Below, in pieces: positions 46,274-56,595 of a DNA stretch of 64,000 nt. The stretch lies in NCBI GenBank assembly GCA_018417955.1, contig JACTVC010000019.1, positions 744,001-808,000 on the forward strand. The letters are read 5' to 3'. Origin of the DNA: Laccaria trichodermophora. Lineage: Eukaryota > Basidiomycota > Agaricomycetes > Agaricales > Hydnangiaceae. The translations under genes and the position numbers were made by a program. Below the pieces are notes generated by a model, which saw only the letters and a program-made list of their open reading frames with translations, searched no databases and had not been told where the DNA came from. Positions within the stretch are counted from its first letter, which is position 1; each line of letters begins with the position of its first letter.

Positions 46274-46933
46274 ATGGGCGATCCGAGCGATCTCCGCTTT
46301 GTACCCTCCGATTGCGCGACCACCCCCATCGACTGGACCAAAGTTCCCGAAGCATCCAAAAAATTTCTCCTCGAACGCTATGGTACCTACTGGTCGGACT
46401 CCGAGCGGTCAGTCAAAACACGCCCACTCCCCGCGACCATTGACGACCTTGCAAAGATGTTTCACGAATGCAAATTCTTTGGCTACATGAGACCTGAAAT
46501 TTGCACGCTCCTTCTCGATATCAGCGAGTTTGGGCTTGCCGAACACCGCCCTACTAATACGACCATTGGTCTTCCAGTAGGCCCGCGCTTCTACATGAAG
46601 TATACGGAGCAGATTTGGTTCAACCTCTTCGTGCCGGGGTACAGGGATGGGATCAGCGGCTACAGCCCAGACATACCATACACTGATGACTGGTTTGAAG
46701 AAGCGGGGATTGCGCGTGACAAAGCATTGGCTGAGGACTACGACCCGAAGCTCTGTAAGGAGGTCAGTCGGATTGGAACGGCTGGGGTAGAATTCAACAA
46801 AGAGGTGGCTGGGTGGCAGGGCTCTACGCTGCAAAGTGACCTGGAGTTTTCACAGCTGGCGAAGGCAATCATGGGACTTCCAGTTAAACACCCGGCGCGT
46901 GTGGAGATGATACGAGGCATATTTTCTCGGTGA
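46274..46933 (+). CDS. Hypothetical protein, 219 residues
   Basis: A single intronless frame gives MGDPSDLRFVPSDCATTPID, WTKVPEASKKFLLERYGTYW, ATIDDLAKMFHECKFFGYMR, PEICTLLLDISEFGLAEHRP, FYMKYTEQIWFNLFVPGYRD and LAKAIMGLPVKHPARVEMIR, ending GIFSR*. The composition is that of a soluble globular protein; no signal peptide or membrane span is visible. I do not recognise the family. Absence of introns is unusual for this window. The tRNA-Lys lies about 160 bp upstream on the other strand. Confidence 0.55.
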   Translation: MGDPSDLRFVPSDCATTPIDWTKVPEASKKFLLERYGTYWSDSERSVKTRPLPATIDDLAKMFHECKFFGYMRPEICTLLLDISEFGLAEHRPTNTTIGLPVGPRFYMKYTEQIWFNLFVPGYRDGISGYSPDIPYTDDWFEEAGIARDKALAEDYDPKLCKEVSRIGTAGVEFNKEVAGWQGSTLQSDLEFSQLAKAIMGLPVKHPARVEMIRGIFSR

Positions 46934-47234
46934 AGTGCCGGAAACGCTGTCCATTGGTATCATTTGAAGAGTTTGTAGAGTCCAAGCATCCACTCTGGTT
47001 TCCGGATCCAAACGTTCTATCTCATGTGCTGAAATATCCTGAATGTAGTAGGGCACTTGACAATACTCGAATAAATAGTAATTATCCTTCTACTTGGCCA
47101 GTTCTACAAATGTTTATATGTACAGGTAAAGAACTCTACTATAGTTGATTAAATACAAGAATGTTAACGTACTGGGATAGTGGTATATGTATGTGCGAAC
47201 CCATTGAAGCCAGGAACAAAGGAGGATAGTCAAG
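46934..47234. other. Short intergenic region
   Basis: Convergent 3' ends of the hypothetical and PPN2-like genes. Nothing else was recognised. Confidence 0.4.
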
Positions 47235-48874
47235 CTACCTCGGTTTCTGACACTTCACAGAAAAGATCCTTGCAGTGCCGTTGTCGCCGAACGGGATGAA
47301 AATTTCGTTAGACTTTTTCGCGTCGTCCACATCCTTGCCCTTGGTATCAGCAATCAAGCCAACGTCCAGATCTTCGTCCTCTTCGCCCAACTCGTCTAGT
47401 CTGCGCAGCTTCTTCTCCTTTTGACCCCCAATAACCAACGCAGATAGCTTCCTGCCATATATCTGCAGAAAAGATTAATGGTGCCAAAAATCAGGATAAA
47501 AATAAACCCTTACACAACCCGAGTCAAGACCGACAGTCCACCGCTTAACATCTAACCCACGCGCAGCCGAGTGTCCATAAACGACGGATAACGGATAACA
47601 AGGAAGCGGATGCCTTTTCCTGCTGCTCGCATTGGAGTTAAACCCTACACAGTGGCCCATTTCCTTCTCCCATAGGCTTGACCACGGATCGCCTTTGTTG
47701 GATCTGGCCGCGTTTCGGTCAGTAGTAGGACAGAAGACCAAATTTAAAGGATCTTACTTGACAACTTTCCCTCCTTTGACGCTTCTTATATTCAACGGAG
47801 TCCAAGGATCCAAGTTTTGCGGGATTTCCGTGATCAGAGCCATCTCTTGCACCTTGCGCAAATCCTCCACAGCATCTTTAACTTTTTCCTCATCTCCATC
47901 AGCAACGTCTATGCCACCCAATCTAGTCGGCTTCCTCGCCAGCGGCTGCCTACTGGCATCGTAATATGGGTATCGTGGGTCCGAAGGCAATAACCCTGCA
48001 TGCACAACAAACAGGTGTGCACCAGGCACATACAACTTCAAAGGAAGGTCCAAAAGATAGTTGAATTCTTCCGACTCCATCTCCCTGGCAATCTTGTAAT
48101 GGTCGCCAAACATGATCCATTTCCGAGGGACAAGCTTCCACCACCTCCGATCCTCCTCACTTGCTTTTCTCTTTTGCGTTTCTACCCAAAATTTCGCCCT
48201 ACTGGGGTCCAGATTTGACTCATGCCATTGTCTCTCGGTGCGCTCGAGCCATCGTTTACCCTGCGGCAGTGTGTGTATCCAGTCTATCCACCCCCGCCAT
48301 TCTACAACCTTCTGTTCGTGGTTTCCGCGCACCCCAGTTACATTCTTTGCAACCATAAATGCAAGAGCGGCCATAGAACCCTTGTGAGGGCCTCGAGAAA
48401 TGACGTCTCCAGCGTGAACAAGGACGTCAGAGCGCGAGTTGTAGGATAACTGATCCAGAAGTATACTGCAGAGACCGTTAGGCGGCGCGAGAAGCAGGAA
48501 TGTTGGGAATACGTGCTTAAGTGGTTCTATCATGCCGTGAATATCACCAACAATAATCACTCGCTTCGTTGGGTCGTCTGAATTGTTTCATCAGAAATCA
48601 AACGAGAAAGAATGAGACAATGACTGACCTAGTGGGAACTCGCCTTCCGGCACTGTGTATAATGACTCGTAGCGGCTAAAGTCTGGAATTGCTGATAGAC
48701 AAGAATGTTGTTAAATGATATGATTTACAAGTTTATCGGTGTCTTACCTTGCTCATTCTCTACTTCGCCTTTCCAGGATCGTAAGACGGAACGGGGAACG
48801 CCAAACAAGAGGATATTGAAGAGGAGGAAAGAGATGACGACGGCGTAAACCAATACTCGATGAGCAGGATACAT
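47235..48874 (-). CDS. PPN2: PPN2-like metallophosphatase (vacuolar endopolyphosphatase type)
   Basis: This is a calcineurin-type phosphoesterase. In yeast Ppn2 hydrolyses polyphosphate in the vacuole. MYPAHRVLVYAVVISFLLFN at the N-terminus is a single membrane anchor. Metal ligands follow in order: GDIHGMIEPL, HAGDVISRGPHKGS, GVRGNHEQKV, FVVHAGLLPSD and VYGHSAARGLDVKRWTVGLD. The GDIHG/GDxxxRGP/GNHE pattern with VYGHSAARG fits the Ppn2/ApaH-like branch. The C-terminal tail is LRRLDELGEEDEDLDVGLIA and ends CQKPR*. Three or four short introns are present. Substrate assignment is by family resemblance. Confidence 0.75.
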
Positions 48875-49225
48875 CGCTTAACTGGTTGTTGAAGACCAGT
48901 TGATGAGTCGACAGCTAGTTGGCAGAGCTGCCTGGAAATCGCCGATTGAGCGCGCGCGGCGCAAGTATGACAGCAAGAATGCACGTGACAAAGGTGCCCC
49001 CTGGTATACGAGGCTCTATTTGTGGACCGCAGGGCAAGAGGGAGAGGACCAAAGAACCAGCGACATGATGGAGAGAAGAAGAGATTGTATGGATGGCTTC
49101 AAAGCGCCGGACTAAGTATTCTACGGTAGTATACGTACTCGTTGGATGGCTTGGCATTCAATTGGCAATCACCGGGCCGTGCTCATGATCACCCCAACAT
49201 CCTCCACTTTTCTAGTATGTAAGTG
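48875..49225. other. Intergenic, no gene seen
   Basis: Lies between the PPN2-like start and the 3' end of the second AIG2-like gene. No gene or repeat was recognised. Confidence 0.4.
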
Positions 49226-49890
49226 TCAAGAGTGCCACTTCCATGCGCTCTCCTTCACGAATTCTTCGAACGACCAAAGCTTTGGTTCTAAATGTCTCCA
49301 GTTTTTAAAAACGTAGGTCACCGCTTCCACCGAATCCGAGGGTTCAGTCGCCGCTGGATGAGCAGAAGGGTTTTCTTCGATTGTATGATTCGAAAGTCTC
49401 ACAGGTGCCCCCAGGGGGTATACCCTGACTGGTTCGCGAGTATATTGCTTAAACAAAAGAGTTAAGAGGATAAAGAGCCATGACATAATTGAACTTACAG
49501 ATCCCTCGAAGATATCCAGATAACCCATTTCTTTCGCAGTCAATCCAACGACTAAAGTTCCTCGCACGTTACTCTCCATTTCATTCAGGTCGTGATCGAA
49601 CAGCTCTCGGCTCTTCGTATAGGGAATAACTCCAGGATAATCCGCGTACTGGATTGGAGTTTCTCGTTAAGATGCTACAGGTCGCGTTACGACGCAGCTC
49701 GTACCTTGACTTTGTGGCGGGTATAGTTCTGCAAACTATACAGTTAGTTATATTTTGACCCATGATACGAATTTCTAACCAAGAGTAGCGCCGGACAAAC
49801 TTGTAGATGGGCACCATCGTTGCGAATCACCCGTTTGAGAATCTTCGGGTGCATAAGAGTACCATAGAAAAATGCGCTTGTTTGCTCCAT
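49226..49890 (-). CDS. AIG2-like gamma-glutamylcyclotransferase-fold protein, copy B
   Basis: Proteins of this fold act on gamma-glutamyl amines or peptides. The start MEQTSAFFYGTLMHPKILKR contains the family YGTLMHP motif. Then come VIRNDGAHLQVCPALLLEYT, KYADYPGVIPYTKSRELFDH, VRGTLVVGLTAKEMGYLDIF and EGSEYTREPVRVYPLGAPVR. After a longer linker it ends WRHLEPKLWSFEEFVKESAW. The YGTL loop and EGxEYxR region are where the acid residue of the active site lies. Introns are short. It is tandem with copy A (49952-50654), from which it differs mainly in the linker before the C-terminal helix. The in-cell substrate is unknown. Confidence 0.75.
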
Positions 49891-49951
49891 AGCTAAAAGT
49901 TGCGACCTGGAGTAGTATCTAGCGCGTTGTCGTGAACTGATGAAACAGTTC

Positions 49952-50654
49952 TTACCTCCAATGAGAACCAGACGCATCATACCATTTCTGTGCACTCTCC
50001 TTCACAAAATCGTCGAATGACCAAAGCTGCGCTTCTAGATTTTCCAGGTCACCATATACATACGTCGCTGCGATCGCTGGTGCTGAAAGGTCGGACAAGG
50101 AAGCCAGAGGTGGTTGGACAATGTCGTTGCCTTCGATATCACGCGCCGAAATACGTGAAAGTGGTTCCAGAGGGTACACTTCGACGCGTTCGCGGGTGTA
50201 CTCCTGGAGTTCATCGACCATCAGCAGGAGCCACGACATCAAAAAGGGCAGCGTGCATTTCCTTCAAAAAAATCCAGATAAACGACATCTTGCGCCGTCA
50301 ATCCAGTTACTAAGGTTCCCCGGACAGTTCTTTCTACTTCTTCCAAATCGTGATTGAGCAGTTTTCGGCTTTCACTATAGGGAGCGATCCCAGGATAGTC
50401 CTCGCCCTGATAAGACCGGGCATTCATGTCACGTTCACGAAGTTAAGCGGCCAAAACATAGAGTCGCACTTTGACTTTGTGGCGAGTGTACTCCTGGCAT
50501 TACAAGGTGTGAGAAGCGTGTAGGCTTGAATCAAACGACTCACCAATAAAAGAGCTGAGCACCATTGCAAATGGGCACCATTGTTACGAATAACTCGCTT
50601 CAATATTTTTGGGTGCATAAGGGTTCCATAGAAAAATAGACTCGTTTTCACCAT
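49952..50654 (-). CDS. AIG2-like gamma-glutamylcyclotransferase-fold protein, copy A
   Basis: The start MVKTSLFFYGTLMHPKILKR, then GAHLQWCSALLLEYTRHKVK, VRDYPGIAPYSESRKLLNHD, LEEVERTVRGTLVTGLTAQD, VVYLDFFEGNEYTRERVEVY, and LENLEAQLWSFDDFVKESAQ. It has the same exon layout as copy B. It ends DASGSHWR*, longer than copy B by about eight residues. The start lies about 150 bp from the divergent NCS2 start. Substrate not determinable from sequence. Confidence 0.75.
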
Positions 50655-50807
50655 ATCAGACAAGGAGATTCGAGGTACGGGGTTGAAGCGGAATCTTTGG
50701 GAACAAGCGCCATTGCGATAAGAATTGGCCGTGGTTGTCACACAAGTCACCCAACAGTATTTTCCAAAGTTAAGTCAACCCTTCGAACTGGGTTGCATTC
50801 CTACACA

Positions 50808-52715
50808 ATGTCCTGCGAAAACCCCAGTGTCGACAAGGATGCCTTGATGGCTCGTAAGGAACCTTTTCTCGTGTCGTTCTTCAACTAATCCATCACCTCA
50901 GGTCGACCCAAGTTCGATAAAACAAAGCAGTGCGTGAAATGTAAGGAGCGAACAGGAAACATCGTTATCAGACACGCCGTATATTGCAAGTGCGTATTCA
51001 TACTACCATTTTCTACTCACTTGATGAATTTTTTCTAAGATCATGTTTTTTCCCTCTCATTTCGACCCGTTTCCGTAAATCTTTGGAACCGTCAGTAAAT
51101 CCGACACCAGATGGTCCTCGACGCAAGGCCCTAAAAGCCTCTGGAAGTCTTCTAATTGGGCTCTCCGGAGGTCTAGGATCCACCGTCATGCTTGATCTTG
51201 TCGCCAAAACTTACTTCGGTGCCCCAAGCGTCGCCGATCTTGGAGAAGAGGCACCACCTTTGAAGCCGAAGGGCGGAAAGGAGCATCCGCGAAATATGAC
51301 AGGAAAAGATTCTGAAATATGGCGAGGCGTTCCAGCTGTGTGCTATGTTGAAGTTTGTGGTGCATTTCCTGGGGTAAGTCCGACTTTACGACTTATATCC
51401 GTGAACGACCTGAGACGGGAGCATAAGTAGGTGGAGGATCGAACGGAGAGAGTGCGCCAATTTGTGGAGGGGTATGCGACGACCTCTCCATCTTTTGAAT
51501 TTGACTTCATTCCTCTTCGCCTTGAGGACGCCTTTGATTTGGAATGGTGGAAGCGTGTGGGTGGTGGAAATTTGGCGTCAAGTGCTCAGTCATTGGGCAT
51601 GGATATGACAAATGAAAGCAAGTCAATCTACTCGTTTGTTCTCCCCAAGTTCCTCATCTAAAATTTTGCAGACCTTCTTTTCACCCCACCCCCATCATCA
51701 ACCCCAATACTCGCTCTACAAACCTACCTATCCTCCCTCCCCACCCAAACTGCGATCTACAGCGCTACTCAAATCCTCGTGCGCCTTCTTCTGCTGTACA
51801 CAGCAGCTTCACGGCGGGCGTCCCATGTCCTACTGGGAACTTCCCTAACATCCTTGTCTGTAAACCTTATTTCGGGAATCGCCCAAGGTGCCGGATTTTC
51901 AGTCGCGGAGGAGGCGATGGAAGAATGGCGTGGAGAAGGAAAATCGGGACAATTAACTCCTCCGATCCGCATCGTGCGTCCTCTTCGCGACGTCGGGATG
52001 AAAGAGTGTGCTATATGGGCTTGGTGGTGTGGGTTAAGAGTTGTTGGGAGAGAGCGATATTTAGGAGGGACGCAAGGGATCGGCTCGTTGACAAGAAGTA
52101 AGCCATCGTTTCTTATCCTTTTCCTTCCACATTCACTAACGAATATGATAGATTTCATCACGGGTCTGGAGCGCGATTACCCTGCTACGGTATCAACAAT
52201 TGCGCGTACCTGCGCAAAGCTTACGCCAAAGGAGGGGTCTGATGGTGTATGCCTCCTTTGTGAACGGTACGCGTCACCCCACACATTTTTCAAAAAACAT
52301 AGTACCAATATGTGCCCCTTTCAGACCCGCGCAACATGGTGTACAGGAATGGAAATCACGAATATCTATACGGTCGTATAACGATGCCCCTCTCTTGCCG
52401 TCGGGTCACGAAAGGCCGCCGCATCTCGCGAACGCCGTAGATCGTCCTCAACACAAGACAGAGTTTCCCCCCTCTTCGCGCCTTACCCCACATCTTTGTT
52501 ACGCATGTCATACCACTTTGACAAGTCGGAGTAGCCGCGGGAATGTTAAACAATCCTCTGACTCAAGGGTTGTGCCGTTGCCTTTGTGGGTTGGTGCGAG
52601 TCTGAGTCTCGCGTCAACGCCTGAGGATTCTTCGGGAGAGGTATGGGCGACGCGTAGAATGGGTGATGGTGAGATGAAAGCCGCTATTGGAGATTTGTTG
52701 TTAAACGATAGCTAG
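50808..52715 (+). CDS. NCS2: Cytoplasmic tRNA 2-thiolation protein 2
   Basis: Ncs2/Ctu2 pairs with Ncs6/Ctu1 to put the 2-thio group on wobble uridine of tRNA Lys, Glu and Gln, using sulfur from Urm1. The start is MSCENPSVDKDALMARRPKF, followed by CVKCKERTGNIVIRHAVYCK. A PP-loop-like motif LLIGLSGGLGSTVMLDLVAK is present, then VPAVCYVEVCGAFPG, SPSFEFDFIPLRLEDAFDLE and ASHVLLGTSLTSLSVNLISG. It continues with RPLRDVGMKECAIWAWWCGL, then NFITGLERDYPATVSTIART, DGVCLLCER and HLCYACHTTL. Paired CxxC motifs are typical of the family. Six or so short introns interrupt it. Stop at 52713-52715. The tRNA-Lys gene nearby (CTT anticodon) is not itself a thiolated species. Confidence 0.88.
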
Positions 52716-53184
52716 AGTCTATGTTGTTATGGTTCTACAATCAATTATTCTTTTTGTGACCTTTCTTGGTTGGAAGTTGGCCTTCACGGGAGATTGAAAG
52801 TTTGGTAATTTAATGGGACAATTCAACGCAATCGACATAAATTGTATATATTGTTCCAGACTGGCGTGATGTTCTCATTACTTGCGGCCCACTTATCATT
52901 CCGGGTACATGCATTTTTAAGAGAATGGGGGCAGAAGTCCGGATCTAGTATTACATTCAGTTGAAGATTTCGAAGTATGGTACAAGTCGCAAGAGGTTGT
53001 CCTTGAGTTTCGCTTCAGGTGCCAATGGTTAGCCTATGTCATGTTGCGAGGATCTATGCGTGATATATTACAATTGGGTCAGGTACTCTACATAGTTCGA
53101 AATGATAGGATAGAATTGTTGATTGTTCCATGATAACTGTCCATTTTGAATGACTCTAGGTATGTTGAAAGAATGTATGCCCCG
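52716..53184. other. Convergent intergenic region
   Basis: Between the 3' ends of NCS2 and the CAX gene. No gene, RNA or repeat was recognised. Confidence 0.5.
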
Positions 53185-56033
53185 TCATGTGGGAACAGGA
53201 CATCTACTGAGGTGTTCCAGAGGGGCAGAACCTGGAAGATCAAAAATAAGTCATTCAGGCGAACTCAAGGACATTGAATGCGTACCTGGATAGAACCAGA
53301 ACGCGACTCCAATGATCACATATAACGCTAGAGGACATTGAGTCAATATCTCACGAAGATCGAGAGAAGGTCACTTACAAACGAGAATCATCCCTTCCAG
53401 CCAATTAGATTTGCCATCTGCAACGACATAATTCATGGTTTGGACTAATCAAGCACGAACAGTGAGAATTGCAGCGCGGAGCTGAGATAGACTGATATAC
53501 GAACCAGAAATATATAGAACCTGAACGAGGGGAAAGGGTGGGATGAGACGATAGGCGACTGAAGTAGATAAGAGTTCACCAATGACTGGAAGGGGTCCAT
53601 CAAGAGGGACAGAGGTTTGCCCATTATCCACGCGAGAATGACCATGAATCTATGAAGAGTGCAGGGTAAGCAAGGAGGCCACAGCCTGATTCAAAACACG
53701 AACGGGATGACGAAGAGCGCCGTTTGCTGTCAAGAGTATATTTAACACGGATTGAACCCGAAGACTAAAGAACACGAACAATAGTCGAACCTACGGCAAC
53801 GCCGATGCTGAGTGTGAGTTCATCCTTAACGGAGACTCGCATCGCAGTCAAACATTCTGTGTAGAAGGTGAGACGTCATTTTCAACGGTCCAAAAAGATT
53901 CACAAACCAGCAATGGAACTGACGCCGGGAAGCAAGATGAGGGCAACCCACTCCTTGTTAATGGTGGTTGAGATTCTGTCCATCGATTCGACAAGCCAAT
54001 CAGCGCTAACAGCAACAGCCTATACGTTGTCTAAAACTTGTTGAGTGCATCAAGGCAAACCACGTACAGCCGTGACTGTGAGTAGCAGAATTATCGTCAA
54101 TGCCCAGCTGAGTTGAGGCTGCTTCTTCTTTGGCAGCAAGGGACCCACGGCTTGTTCTCGAGGTGTTTCGCCTCCTTCATCGTCTCCAAACACTGTGCTT
54201 GACTCCGTACTGGCGCCACTACTCACAGTATACTCGCGGGACATGGGAACTGATCCTGGGCGAGGATCGTTCGGCGGGCGTAGAAGTCGAACGGTAGGTC
54301 CCTCAGCAGAGAAGTATACGCTCTCGCCAGGACTTGCCAAGGTCACTTCAGAGGGCGATGAGAGTGGTGACGCATATGGTCGCCGAGGAGGGGTGAGAGA
54401 AGTGGTAGAGTCATTATTGATCATCCTTCTGAAATCGGACATACTATCCGTCTTCACAAAGGTTGCTATTCTTGCTTTTCCATTCCGGATGAGGGCTGCC
54501 CTTTCCTTGGATATGGTTTCTGCAACAGGAAGTCGACTGCTCTTTTTGTTATGCTCGTCGTTGTATAGATGGGTATGAGACCATAGTTGGAAGAGGAGGT
54601 AGCACGCGTAAACTAGATTAAAGAATGTTAAAGCCGACACAAGAATCGAGGGGCGTCCTTACTGCATAACAGAACAATAGAAACCTGTAGAGACGCATTT
54701 AAATAGCTAGTCGTGTTGCAGACCTGAAACTCACACCGTGACTCATGTGGAGAATACTCCGTTTTTGTAAGGCAGGAGATGTAGTGTTGTGCTCACTATT
54801 GAGGGCGAAGTGATACGCGGCTGGTAATAACACAGCGCCAACACTGATGCTGAGCAGTGATGAGTGCACTTGGGTAGCAGCTGCAGGTTGGTGTAAAAAC
54901 GGTTGCCAATGCGTAAGGAAGTGAAGTGAACTTACTCGCGTCAAAACCCTGCTCGGAAAAACGCATTCCACCCGCAAGAAAACATAATCCGAGGACAAGA
55001 ACTTCGGAATCAAAGTAAAAGAGAACGGAAAAGGATGGCAAGCCAAGGATGCTTACGAAGTTTGCTTAATATAGAGCCCACCACTGGAGAACACGTCAGT
55101 CTGTGATCGATAGTATCCAGTTGGATGGACATACGGGACGATTGTACGACGCGGAGTTCGCACTTGCGCAAGGCACTAATCTGCAAATATCATGTCAGAA
55201 TAGCGAATCGTCTGTGAAGCACGGTGCTCTAACGCCGACGACCATCTCAACCCTTTCAAGAACGTTAGGGAGACGTATGCGTGAAATAACATTGGCATCT
55301 CACAGGTTACTCTACGTATTGTGTGAGCTTCGGGGGCGTACGATAAAGTTTCAAGGAACGTACCATGCTAGCATTCAGTAATCCTGTCTTTGCTCCTCCA
55401 ATTCTATTCGCAAGCTCCTTGGTCGCAAGATCGTGAAGCTAATGCGGCTTTGAGCCGACAAATTTGCATTGCTTTACGGAGGGATAACACACCCTGACGA
55501 GAGGAACAAGGGCTAAAATGCAGACTAAAAAAGAAAATGTAAAGGTCAGGGGTGCAGAGTAACGGGGAACTGACAGGCGAAAATCAGGCTATGAATTTTC
55601 TCTTCCATGATGTTGAGCGTCCACTGATATATCAAGGTCAGAACAAGGCGGGCAACGCTCAAAAGACCTTACCGATACAGGAATGAGGAAGAGCAGAACA
55701 TTTAACCCTGAAATGACGCATACATTCAGTTCAAATGAGTGACCCCGGTCAGCGACACTCACATGACCCAAACAAAATAACCCTCCAGCCTTGTAGGTGT
55801 CCCGTCCAGGCCGCCCCAATGCTGGCTGTAGCCCCCTTTTTCCTCAATACTTCGTCGCGTGCGCCTGAAGGGTAAAAAGAAGGCAACCCGTTTTCTGTGG
55901 TGCCATCTTGCATCATGAGATGTGAGCGAGAGTCGCTTGAAAACCGCAGCTCTGGACATTGAGGATATAGCTCATGGTCGCGTTCAATATTGGATTCAGA
56001 TAGTGAGCGTTGATATTTAGAATTGGCCGCCAT
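53185..56033 (-). CDS. Vacuolar Ca2+/H+ exchanger family (VCX1/CAX-like), divergent
   Basis: CAX proteins move Ca2+ into vacuoles in exchange for protons. The start is MAANSKYQRSLSESNIERDH, then WRVILFGSWLNVLLFLIPVS as a first span. The next exons give LLHDLATKELANRIGG and the first alpha repeat GLLNASLGNVTEVIVGITAL, followed by SNLLLVLGLCFLAGGMRFSE and VGAVLLPAAYHFAL. A hydrophilic loop of about 150 residues (KKSSRLPVAET to PLLPKKKQ) follows. The second alpha repeat is LLPGVSSIAECLTAMRVSVK, then DELTLSIGVAVGSTIQTALF and a final span. The usual GNAxEH of repeat 2 reads SSIAEC. About ten small exons are used. The last exon ends EHLSRCPVPT*. Transport of calcium is inferred from the fold. Confidence 0.75.
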
Positions 56034-56595
56034 AGGGAGAGAATTTCAAAGAATAGACGAGAGTGTGTAGGAAGGGGTCACCAGTGACCGGCGACCGTTA
56101 CCGAAAGGGAGGAGGAAGAGACGAGACCTAGGCTCTAGCTGGCAGTGTAGTGTTTGCCCAATATGGCAAAGCACCATCCTAGTTCGGCTGAGCAAGGTTA
56201 AGCTCTGTCACGGTATTCGATGCGCATTCGGGCGTCAGTTCGTTGCATACTTGGTAGAAAGTTGAACGTTGGGCAGCTGAACATTCTTTCCAGATCAGTC
56301 AGATCAGTGAATCACCCAAGAGAATACTTATATGAACGACTGTCAAGAGGTTCAATCAAGCAGGGTCCGAGCTCCCGTCACTCCCAGCGTGAGAAGAACG
56401 CGTCGGTGTCACGTAAACGTGATCAGGAAACTTGTGACATGTGACTCATTTGTTCAAGCCCTTCTCATTGCCTTCTCATTCAGCATTTACCAAACCTCAT
56501 TTGACCATAACTGGTTTGATTTTTGAAGGGACGTCGTTCCAAAGGCTCCATTTGATACCGTCGAGCAGGCTGTTCGTACCAACACCCAGGTTTCA
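56034..56595. other. Divergent promoter region
   Basis: Separates the divergent starts of the CAX-like and SRS2 genes. No gene or repeat was recognised. Confidence 0.5.

Noticed and set aside
49226..52715. Functional operon of AIG2 genes with NCS2
   Set aside because: The AIG2 genes and NCS2 are divergent, and fungi rarely use operons; proximity alone does not show a shared pathway.
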